Below, one piece after another: positions 33,464-42,750 of a stretch of 64,000 nt of DNA. The stretch lies in assembly GCA_026874595.1 (NCBI GenBank), contig CM049308.1, positions 20,871,867-20,935,866 on the forward strand, given 5' to 3'. Source of the DNA: Sipunculus nudus (taxonomy: Eukaryota > Annelida > Sipuncula > Golfingiida > Sipunculidae). Numbering within the stretch: the first letter of the stretch is position 1; each line of letters begins with the position of its first letter. A program made the translations under genes and the position numbers. Below the pieces are notes generated by a model. That model was not told where the DNA came from. It worked only from the letters and a program-made list of their open reading frames with translations, and did no database searches.

Positions 33464-33821
33464 ACTGATGCATAGAGGGTGACTATATACATCACATATA
33501 GTGGCAGGACTGCCAACCAGACCACACTGCGAACCAGACCAGTAGTGTTTTAGACCCTATTGGTTAACGGACGACTGTTCGTCGCCCACCATATATAAAG
33601 ATATGTGGTATTTGAACACGATACCGATACGATCGTATTTTCCGGAAAAGGCTGTTTTATTTTCAGTTTCACGGAAGAGGTGGCATTTAAACTTCTTCAC
33701 TATGGCAAAAGTATCTTATTTTCAATACAACTGCAACATATTGGCAACTGTAAGTGCATTTTACTTTTGTTATTGTGTATTTTGGTCTAAGAAGACACGG
33801 GCCGTACTACTCATAACCGCC

Positions 33822-33914
33822 ATGACAGAAGCAGTTAGAATGTACGTATATGTAGCGGCGACATTGCTTTGTGTACTGGTCCAGTTTCATCAGGGTTATA
33901 GACTTAAAATAGGG
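33822..33914 (+). CDS. Short frame with signal-peptide-like sequence, possible first exon
   Basis: ATG 33,822 sits in a good context (ccgccATGa) and opens 31 codons with a hydrophobic core (VYVAATLLCVLV) and a polar end, like a signal peptide. A donor-like 'gtaatt' at 33,914 overlaps the stop. If this is an exon, the next exon is unknown. The phase does not match the nearest downstream candidate at 37,018. The frame stays open upstream to 33,603 without domains. Confidence 0.25.
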
Positions 33915-34204
33915 TAATTATGCAATTAGTTTATCATAATAAAATTTTGTCTTTAAAAAATGAGATCCTCGAGTAACATTAGAGGATTTCTCCCTTTAAT
34001 AGGTCATACAGGTCATACAGAGGTTAGAATCCAACCCAAGTGCATACATGGGGTGGCGACTATTAAATGTACTCTGAGATGTATCTAACATTTTATAGTC
34101 ACCCTTGGTGGCTAGGCAACGTAATGCTTTCATTTCTCCCCGAATAGCTTAAAAGTTACCACCAGTTTTTATTCTATCTCCGTCACGCTTTACCATCTAA
34201 AATA

Positions 34205-34475
34205 ATCTATATATTAATAGCGTAAGGCGATTTTTGTGATTTTCCGTATCTCCTCTGATACCGCCGTAAGGATTGCCGTGATTTTCTACATACATATGCT
34301 CTGGGTTTGTCCAAAGAGATTCCGCCCCCTTTTATTTGCAATATTTGCGTATTACCTGCATTATTAATAATTTTAATATTTGCTCCCCCGTTTCTTTGTG
34401 TCTTCGGGCCCGGTAATACAATGGCCATAGAGTGTGTGATGGCGGGACAGTTTCACTCCGGGGGCCCTATGTGGG
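34205..34475 (+). repeat. Dispersed repeat copy 1 (TATATTAATAGCGTAAGG family)
   Basis: 'tatattaatagcgtaaggcg' through 'gtgtcttcgggcccggtaat' and 'acaatggccatagagtgtgt' matches 41,355-41,640 in the same orientation at roughly 80-90%. A fragment also occurs near 43,110-43,180. The open frames on both strands at both loci are shadows of the repeat. Confidence 0.8.
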
Positions 34476-34496
34476 GTTTTCGTACAATTTGCTGTT

Positions 34497-35361
34497 ACCG
34501 GTGTAACAGGCCAGATTATTCCCCCTGCCCAGTTTATACCCGGGTATAAAACAGCCTAGGCCAGAATATACCCCGGGGTATATTCCGGCCTAGGCTATTT
34601 TATACCCCCCTAGGCCAGTTTATACCCCACATGCAATCAGGTTTCACTGTTATTTAATTTATCAAAGTTGATATAATAACAAATTTCAATGTTATCCATA
34701 AAATGGTATAACCGATCTGATTAAACACATGTACTCTCATGCATTTTCAATCACAAACACACACCTTAGGGTCACACACATACACATATATATGAAATTG
34801 AGTAGAAGCCTCGTTATTTTACATATTTTTTGTATTTATTGATACCATAAACTGAGAAAAACTGATTTAAAATGTTTCCTTGCTCATGGAATAATGACAG
34901 CAGACTGAGAGGATAATTCTCTATAATTATAATCTTCTTAAATTTATGGACGAGTAACAGTTTTTGTAATGCCTGCTGTAAGCACTCATAAACCATGCAA
35001 CTTTCTGTTACATTAACCTTATATTGATATATAAGTCCAGTATAAGGCCTTAATTGAATTGTTACAATTGTAACGTCAACATTATTTTTCCCGACTAGCG
35101 CATGATATTTTTCCCTGAATGTTCATACCACTGAGATGACCGCATTAAAATGACAACCGGTATTTTCTAAATATATCGCTCGTTCGGTTTTTCTCTGGAG
35201 GTCGAAGGACGCAGGATAAGTGAGCCACTGCCATGAATTTCTTGTGTTCTTTTTGGCTTCAATTGTGGTGATCTTATACATCCACATGTACACTATATAT
35301 AGGCCAGTTTATACCCGGGTATAGAATAAGGGGGGGGGGTTATTCTGGCCTATTACACCGG
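34497..35361. mobile_element. MITE-like element with ACCGGTGTAA-type ends and palindromic subterminal blocks
   Basis: The left end CCGGTGTAACAGGCCAGATTA (20-odd bases from 34,498) is mirrored by 'ttctggcctattacaccgg' ending at 35,361. Both sides then carry 'cccagtttatacccgggtata' or its inverse. 34,540-34,620 is a dense set of palindromes built from 'cctaggcc', 'ccggggtata' and 'tatacccc'. The core is AT-rich with no gene. Target duplication not resolved. Confidence 0.6.
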
Positions 35362-36101
35362 CCCTAAATATTCTCCACCAGCAATCCCTTCTCAAAAGGG
35401 GGATCATTAAAAGAATTGTTTTGCAGGCCTTCCTGCGACCGGGGGGTCGCCCGAGGACTCCTGCCTGCGACCAACCTGACCTGATATGCTTGAGTGCACA
35501 TCAACCGGGTCGCGGAATCCGTGATAGTTAAACAGCGCACACGCGGTCGCACGAAGTCCAGGGCCTAACATGCGATTGAGATACTTGACAAATATTCACA
35601 AACATATGCATATGTAGACCTACTATGTAACAGATGATAAGAAAATGTTAAACAAATTCACGTCGTGGTTGGTACAATGTGATGTGTACACGTGTGGATT
35701 TGTAAAGTGGTAAACATAATATTGACTTAAAATGTTTTGAATATCGAGATTTTTTCTCATTACTACATTAACGAATGTATAATTTCTGTAAAAAATGTAG
35801 ATTTAATACGGTTATACTGGTATTTGTCTCTTCTATATTCATATGACATCTCATTCAATAATGTTTATGTAATACTCTTTATTTTTAAAGACTTTATATT
35901 CTTTCATTCAGTATGTATGCGAAGACGTCTTTCAAATGCTATGCCGCGTTTGTCAATGTACGTTAATTGAAACTGATTACAGCAGAAATAATGCCCCAAT
36001 TGACCATTTGCAAATCATGAATAATCAAAGGGTTTCACGGTTTGATGAACTTTTACTTTATCGTTGCAGGTTAATGTGACAGTTGTATAATTCACTTGTA
36101 T
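35362..36101. other. Gene-free stretch
   Basis: Nothing recognised. Short open frames at 35,364-35,552 (-) and 35,737-35,970 (+) lack domains. Confidence 0.4.
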
Positions 36102-36913
36102 CATTGGCGGATCCAAGGGGGGGGCACAGGGGGGGGATGGCCCCCCCCCCCCCCTATAAATTTTTCAGGCTCATGAAAATTGCAAATTGTATCAAGGTTT
36201 TCTGGGAAAAGGTACTCTTTTACCTTGCCTTTATTAACTTATTGACAGTGAAATATTACATCAAGAATTCAGGATAATCAGCACATAAACAGTACCCAAG
36301 GAATAAAGTCTTATATCTCCGATACTGTCCACTTGAAGCTAGTCCTTGTACTGGCAGCGCTGGAAGATAAAAGTCCAGTAGACCAGTGTCAGGACCATTC
36401 ATTTACCAGCAAGTCACTATATTACAAGGTGACAAGTGGTTAACTTTTAGAACTTTTCAGACAAACTGAAGTGATTAATGCCTATATTCTAAAACTTCTG
36501 CTTTGTTTCCAATTTATAAGAAACAAAAAAGTCTGGTTTAAGTGTCCGAAAATGCTCAAATTTGATTTCTTAATCATCATAACTTCAAAAAATTTCCTCA
36601 CCATGTGAGGGAGACACCCACCCCCTACACCCTCAATAGGACAAACAGAAGTGATTTAGGCCTATATTCTAAAACTTTCTGCTTTGTATCCAATTTATCT
36701 GAAACAAAAATGTCTAGTTTAAGTGCCCGAAAATGCTCAAATTTGATTTCTTAATCATCATATCTTCAAAACATTTCCTCACCATGTGAGGGGGACACCC
36801 TTTATACACCCCCCCCCTCCCCGTCCACCATGCAAGCTAGAATCTGAGCCGTTGCGCCCCCCCCCCCCCGCCCCCCCCCCCCCCCCCCCCAGTTTGTTCT
36901 GGATCCGCCACTG
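36102..36913. mobile_element. hAT-like MITE with C(A/T)(G/T)TGGCGGATCCA ends and G/C homopolymer shoulders
   Basis: The left end CATTGGCGGATCCA (36,102) and right end TGGATCCGCCACTG (to 36,913) are inverted. Both run inward into long G or C tracts (36,117-36,155 and 36,806-36,892). CAGTGGCGGATCCA is a terminus typical of hAT-type mini-elements. Inside, a unit of about 180 bases is duplicated in tandem (landmark 'gaagtgatt' at 36,468 and 36,648). No exact target duplication could be fixed. The Pro-rich and Gly-rich frames across 36,779-37,011 are products of the homopolymers. Confidence 0.7.
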
Positions 36914-37017
36914 GGTATATAGGACAGAAATATGCAAGTTATCCCGCATGTACAGGGTGGGAGTGCCGACACGTGGGTATCGTACGTCCACGCTTTATGC
37001 GAATAATTCATTCACAG

Positions 37018-37325
37018 GTAATTTTATGTATCGCCTAACGGGAGTTCACTGTCATTCAAAACGATGGGAAACAAAGTGCCTTCCTGGTTTCGGGAGCGGC
37101 AAACGTCAACGTGATCCAATTATAACAACAGGCATGAAACCTGCCAAATCGACCACAGAAATGACCTGCGGTTTTGGTGTTCACAGCAATGCAGATTTGG
37201 GGACGCTTATTCCAAAACAAGACGAGGTCAAGGTCCAGGGGTTAATCGGGCCAACATGCACCGATATGGATTTCGATAAGACTCTGATGTATTCAATTTT
37301 TACAGGTGGCCTATCACATACCTTT
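37018..37325 (+). CDS. Unrecognised open frame following a good splice acceptor
   Basis: The acceptor 'ttcattcacag' ends at 37,017. The frame continues open for about 103 codons to a stop at 37,326-37,328 with balanced composition, including KCLPGFGSGKRQRDP and VKVQGLIGPTCTDMDFDK. The GLIGPTC stretch faintly recalls the periplasmic-binding-like ligand domain of natriuretic-peptide-type receptors (IGPxCS), but nothing else in the frame supports that. It may be an exon of an unknown gene or chance. Confidence 0.2.
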
Positions 37326-38086
37326 TAAAAAAGAATTTATGTGATTTATGGCTCCCTTTGTGGATATATTAATGATTTAAGGGTACTTTTGGTTGCAAAA
37401 GCTCTGATAAGGGCTTTGTGAAGGATGTGTTAACTTGTTTATCAACATGTTTGTAAATTCAGCAATGTTGACAAACGGGAAAAACATGTTACCTAAGGTG
37501 GTAGGTTGCATATATGCGGAGGTAGAAAGGTTATTTGTTGCAACACATCATTTGCATAGCTCTGGCTTATCGGACTTGCTCCCAGATGCCCGTGTTGAAT
37601 TTGCTTTGTTTATTTTGGCGGGCCCCCACATATTATAAACTCGATATAAACAAAACAAGCAACCCGTGTGCAGTAATATCCATGTTTTCTGGCCAATATT
37701 TATGAAAGCTCGAAGGGAATACCTTAAGTTTATAAAGGTCAGATAGGTGAATGGGCCCCTTTAACTGGAACCTGAATTTGAAATGAAAAACAATGCAACA
37801 TAGAGCAAAGGATCCAGACACGATATATTTCTCCACAAGGAAACACAAATCGTATGGGGAACGTTATATCAAATGTATGACGCGAGTTTTTCGAAAGATT
37901 ACTTGTGTGTACTCGTAATACTATAGCGTCGACGTGTGCATGTCGGCAATTATGTTAATTGTTATAAAATTAAAGTCTATGCTGGTGGTGAAGTTAATAT
38001 AATACGCTGGATATACTAATAGTATAAATATATACCTATACCCTCTTGCTTTGACACCCCTGCTCCTAGTGGTTTTTACCTTCACA

Positions 38087-38221
38087 ATGTTTGAAATCAT
38101 CAACAGTAAAACGCAGACAGAGCAGGTCCTTACCGATTTGTTTACAGATGAAGACATACTGTCTTGCCGATTCAGTGAATACGCACTGGATTACTTGCTT
38201 GACGAAGAACCATTTATGTGA
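38087..38221 (+). CDS. Small acidic open frame, 44 codons
   Basis: The frame runs from ATG 38,087 to TGA 38,221 and encodes an acidic peptide ending LDYLLDEEPFM. No homologue is recognised. Codon choice is mixed and the surroundings are repeats, so this is a weak candidate for a small protein or terminal exon. Confidence 0.12.
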   Translation: MFEIINSKTQTEQVLTDLFTDEDILSCRFSEYALDYLLDEEPFM

Positions 38222-38439
38222 AGGACCAAGTATAATTTTAAATATACATAAGAAACTCTGGCAACAATGATAGCAGTTTTAAATTAACAAGTGACCCATG
38301 GGTCATGACGCTCAGCCGACTGACATGTTGACAATGTCCTTGCATAGGAAACTATTTAAGATAATATAGATTGCATCATCATTCATGCATATTAGCTTAA
38401 GTTCATCAAGACCCATTAGCACACTAAATTTGATGACAA

Positions 38440-38665
38440 TCAAACCCATAGCTCAAAGAATATGGGTAACAGAGACCTAATTCCAGGTTTTTGAGGAGAA
38501 TTTTCATAGGCCTCCCTGGATGTCAAGTTAGAAGATTCGAGGTCCAGCGGTTACGATTTTTGCCCTGTTAACGCACAGACGGCCGGATGGCCGGACGGAC
38601 GACGGACAAAGGAGTGATCGCTATAGCTCAGATGACTTACAGTCAGCTGAGCTAAAAACATATAA
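38440..38665 (+). repeat. Dispersed repeat, 'gagacctaattcc' family, with GGAC microsatellite and hairpin tail
   Basis: 'gtaacagagacctaattcca' and 'cctccctggatgtcaagtta' match units at 26.75 and 27.07 kb. The block ends in GGCCGGATGGCCGGACGGAC and 'atagctcagatgacttacag', as at 7,870-7,945. Confidence 0.75.
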
Positions 38666-39349
38666 ACAGCTCATTGAAAACATAATCCATTTAATCATCC
38701 TGATTTTAAAAGATTTAACACTTAAAAGTATGTAGTATATTACATAAAATATAAAGATTAGACGGAAAATTCCGGAATTTTTATTTTTTTATTAAAACAG
38801 AAAATCAATAATTATAAAACGGAAAAAAAGGATTCTAAGTATAGAAACATTTGGCTGCTATCTTAATGATATTACATAAATGCTAATTTCCAAAATTTTG
38901 ATCTAAAACATTGACCAACCAGGAACAGTCTGACATTTACATTTGGCTGTACAAGGTTTTTTTTTCATGTTGTTCATTACTTCTGTTCCTATATCCTTTA
39001 TAAGATTAGATTCCTTTACACGTGTTTTAAATTAATTTTCCAAAATGCGATCAATTTTATTTATTTTTTAAATCGTTGATTTAATCAATTAATCAGCATA
39101 TCACTATCTATAACAATCTTCCTGTCAGCAAGGATTCAGCCAAATGCTTGAAGATACCTTCCATCTGGTTGTTTCTCTCCTGATTGTACAACTAACTGTC
39201 TGAAGTAAAAGACGAACTAGAGCGACTTCTTTGTCATTGTCATTACACATGATTGACTTCTCTCCTGTGTGGACACTTTTGTAAAATTCAAGCAGGGGCG
39301 TAGCCAGGATTGAGGGAGGGGAAGGGGCCGTAATCAGTTGCAGATCCAG

Positions 39350-40805
39350 AAAATCGAGTATTCCGGGGCGGGGGGCAGCCCAAATTAAAATTTTGATCTG
39401 GGCCGGTCCAGATTAAAATCCTGTGGTGAAGACTTCAGGATTTAAATCTGGTCTGGACTGATTTTAAACTGGGCTCGCCCAGATTAGAATTTTGATCTGG
39501 GCTGGTTAAGTTTACAATCCTGTGGTGGACTGATTTTAAACTGGGCAGGCCCAGATCAAAATTTAAATCTGGGCTAGTCAAGTTTACAATCCTGTGGTAG
39601 ACTGATTTTAAACTGGGCAGGCCCAGATCAAAATTTTAATCTGGGCTAGTCAAGTTTACAATCCTGTGGTAGACTGATTTTAAACTAGGCCTAACCAGAT
39701 CAGAATCCTAATCTAATCTTAGGCTAGCTTGATTTTTATCATCTTAAATCAGATCATACAGTAAACATTTATTCCAGATACACCATTTTGAAGGATACTA
39801 AACGCATAATGAACAAGATCTTTTATAATATATTAGTGAGGGAAAGCTAACAAACAAATGTAATGTGCTTATTTTGTTTCATCTATTCTTCAAGCATGCA
39901 AGTTCACATTTGAACTTCACCTAAACCAACTACCATAATTAATCACAGTTTAGAATATGTGTCAGTTCTGAGACATCTACTAGACTTAATATCAAAATTT
40001 TCAACTTAACTGAGATAATTTTCTGTTCTAAATATCAAAATTACATGTGTAATATTAAATATATACATGCATAATTAAATACCAGCTTTACTCATTTATA
40101 ATTTTAGAGATCACAGACCAAAAACCCAACTTATGATAAATGATAAATAACTTTAAATAACAAATAAAATTTTGAATTTACAGGTCTTGGATCACAAGCT
40201 TAACACTGTGTAACATATATATTAATAATTATTGATTAATTTTTTTTTTTAGTTTGTTGTGTTTTTATCAGTAAAAGTCCAATGTTTAACATGATCATTT
40301 TATAATTATATTTTAGACATTTCACATAAGAGGTAAAATTACGAAATAAATATGACAGGAGTCCAACCAATGAAATCTTCATAGAATATGAAATAATTCA
40401 TAAAATATTAATTATTATTGTTTTATAAATTTTTTGTATTGATTTAGGGCAAGCTAGGTAAAAAAAAGTGTAATTGAAGCAAGCCTAGCAGTAGATTAGG
40501 ATTCTGATCTGGGCTGGTCCAATTTAAAATCAATCCACCACTGGATTGTTAACCTGACTGGCCTAGATCAAAATTCTAATCTAGGCCAGCCCAGTTTAAA
40601 ATCAGGCCAGACCAGATTTAAATCCTGAATTCTTCACCACAGGATTTTAATCTGGACCGGCCCAGATCAAAATTTTAATCTGGGCTGGCCCAGTTTAAAA
40701 CTGGTCTGGCCCAGATAAGAATTTTGATCTGGGCCGGTCCAAATCAAAATTTTGATCTGGGCTGGCCCAGTTTTAAATTGGGCCAGATTCTAATCTGGGC
40801 CTCGA
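39350..40805. mobile_element. Foldback-type element with long arms made of CTGGGCC/GGCCCAG units
   Basis: The left arm (about 39,350-39,725) and right arm (about 40,480-40,805) are inverted copies, each built of repeats such as 'gatctgggccggtccagatt', 'aaaatcctgtggtgaaga' and 'ctgattttaaactgggc'. In the left arm a unit of about 74 bases ('gtttacaatcctgtggtaga' and neighbours) is repeated in tandem three times. The 750-base AT-rich core has no gene. Arms of internally repetitive units are the hallmark of foldback elements. A long (TA)n tract (40,811-40,900) abuts the right end, so the outer boundary and any duplication are unclear. Confidence 0.8.
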
Positions 40806-40809
40806 CATA

Positions 40810-40810
<1 letters not shown>

Positions 40811-40899
<89 letters not shown>

Positions 40900-40900
40900 A
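40811..40900. repeat. (TA)n microsatellite
   Basis: About 90 bases of nearly pure AT dinucleotide next to the foldback element. Similar tracts lie at 47,752-47,802, 49,357-49,422, 49,758-49,814, 51,325-51,382, 53,298-53,358 and 53,504-53,569. Confidence 0.95.
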
Positions 40901-40946
40901 AATGCTCTCATGGTTGCCTTTGATTATATAGGTCGGATTACATTGT

Positions 40947-41099
40947 GAATTCAAGAACTATAGGCCAGTGAGTAATATCACGTATATTTCAAAGTTAGTA
41001 GAAACTGAAGCCCTAGAACAATATGTACTACACCTTCAAAGGAATGGTCAGATTCCTAAGAAGAATACAGCCTACATGAGAATCCATAGTACTGAAATG
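40947..41099 (+). pseudogene. Fragment of a non-LTR reverse transcriptase, CR1/L2-like
   Basis: 51 codons stay open and read EFKNYRPVSNITYISKLVE, then LHLQRNGQIP and AYMRIHSTEM. The family consensus is NYRPVSNL.F.SK.VE...H......P..QSAYR..HSTETA, the N-terminal blocks of the reverse transcriptase of CR1/L2-type LINEs. The rest of the enzyme is missing on both sides. It lies directly after the (TA)n tract. Confidence 0.8.
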
Positions 41100-41354
41100 A
41101 TATATTACTATGTGTGTACATTTTGAATAATATGGATTCTAAAATGATTATCGGAATTACCTTGCTCTGGTTCAGGTTTTTATACGGACAAACGGTTTCT
41201 TTTTTTGCAATAATCAGGCCACCAATCGGCAAGTTGAAAAAAAGTAGGACATGATTCGAGAAAAAAAAATAGGACATACTAAAATTGTGGAGCATGCAAC
41301 TATATTAATGAATTGATCCTATATATAACTGTATGAGTTTTGAGTTTTCCAGTG

Positions 41355-41640
41355 AATTTATATATTAATAGCGTAAGGTGATTTTTGTAATTTTCCGTAT
41401 CTCCTCTGATATCACCGTACGGATTGCTATTATTTTCGACATACATATTCTCCGGGATTGTCCGAAGAGATTCCGCCCTCTTTTATTTGCAATATTTACA
41501 TGCATAATTAATAATTTTAATATTTGTCCCCCGCGGGCGCCTCTTTTCTTTGTGTCTTCGGGCCCGGTAATACAATGGCCATAGAGTGTGTGATTGCATG
41601 ACAGAGGTTTACTTCGTGGGCCCTATATATGGCGTTTTCT
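41355..41640 (+). repeat. Dispersed repeat copy 2 (TATATTAATAGCGTAAGG family)
   Basis: Direct partner of 34,205-34,475. It has a short GC insertion 'ccccgcgggcgcc' and ends at 'gtgggccctatatatgg'. Confidence 0.8.
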
Positions 41641-41787
41641 AACATTTCACGGTGACCGGCCAGAAAAATTTTCCATAGGTGATCCCTTCTCGCAACCTCT
41701 GCGCAGCAAAAAGGTCTATAGCCCACAAGGGAATCTCACGTGAGATTTTTTAAAGAATGAAAATTTTCCGAACGGTAGTGAATGCAG

Positions 41788-42741
41788 GGCAGTGTGCAAA
41801 ACTCGGACCCCACGGTCCCCTGACCCCGGACCCAAAAAACAATTTCCTCATTTTTCATTATTTATAAAGATAAAAACACCACTATTGCTGATGTAAGAAC
41901 AGACCATAGTTCCTAAATGTTGCAGCTTTGTAAATGACCGATTCACTGACAGATTTAAGTTTACAAAAATATTTCGATGAAGACGGACCACATTTACTTG
42001 ACTTTGGTGACTGTTCCATTTTGACGGACCCCAGTAACTACCGCTCATATTTTTAATTATAACTAAAAGATGGAAAAAATAGCACTCACGTTGCACACTT
42101 AATAAAATTATTTGTTTTCATTTAAAATATTGCGGGCACCCTGGGGGAGATTTATTTGAAGTGCACTAACAGTCGTTGCGGACCTGAGACGGATATGTAA
42201 TAGCTCTTCCATGCACATAACAACAGGTTTCGTGTTCCGTTCATAACAAACATGCAATTTAAAGTTGGCAATAATATAAATACTTAAAGGAATTGTTGAT
42301 AACTTGCATTTCAAGCAACTACAGGTTCCAAAATATTAATTTCTTAAATGTTTATATTTTATTATATAATGTTTAAATGAATATACCTTTCAAAACGCTA
42401 CAAAAATTAAATAAATAGCAGATGAAAACACAATAATAAATAACATGGATGTTATGGCTAAACATGATGTGAAAATATGAACGAAAGAAATGGTAAAACT
42501 AGTAAACGGGGTCGGTGTAATCCGTGAGGGTCGTGCGCAATGGTCCGTAAGTGTTAATTATCATTTTTTTTTGCAAAACAGACTATTTTTTATGTTTTAA
42601 CAACACATAATATAAAATATGTCTTTAGATACGTTTATGCTAAAATATCTGGACAAATTACCATGAGAGTTTAAGAATTACATATTGTTACAGGGGTCCA
42701 GGATCTGGAGTCCGTGGGGTCCGCGGGTTTTACTCACTGCC
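41788..42741. mobile_element. 954-bp DNA element, GGCAGTG ends, 8-9-bp target duplication
   Basis: The left end GGCAGTGTGCAAAACTCGG and the right end, inverted GGCAGTGAGTAAAACCCGC, continue into a shared 'ggaccccacgg' block. The flanks carry TGAATGCAG at 41,779-41,787 and 42,742-42,750, exact over 9 bases. The interior repeats 'gga.cc' motifs at the ends and is AT-rich in the middle. No transposase was recognised. Nine bases points to Mutator-like elements. If the element instead starts CAGGGCAGTG it would look hAT-like, but then the flanks do not duplicate. Confidence 0.75.
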
Positions 42742-42750
42742 TGAATGCAG

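Larger units (their letters stand above)
30708..33571. mobile_element. 2.9-kb inverted-repeat DNA element with internal LINE relic
   Basis: The left arm (about 30,708-30,862) starts CCGTTAAC, then AGGGTCTAAAACACTACTGG, a doubled 'gtctggttggcagt' and 'tgcatcagtgcacagccagc', and ends at 'atctaattagat'. The right arm is its inverse in two pieces, 33,020-33,061 and 33,464-33,571, separated by a 402-bp insert. Weaker similarity (TGGGGCAACG against TGGGCGACG) continues some 40 bases further out on both sides. No transposase was found inside. The interior is AT-rich and holds a decayed reverse transcriptase that is probably a separate older insertion. No clear target duplication was seen, so superfamily is open. 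Confidence 0.75.

Noticed and set aside
33058-33468. 136-codon protein gene
   Set aside because: The start codon lies in the target duplication of an insertion and the translation matches no family I know. It is kept as an insert of unknown class, not as a gene.
36779-37011. Pro-rich plus-strand and Gly-rich minus-strand frames
   Set aside because: They are translations of C/G homopolymer runs at the end of a hAT-like MITE and have no independent coding signal.
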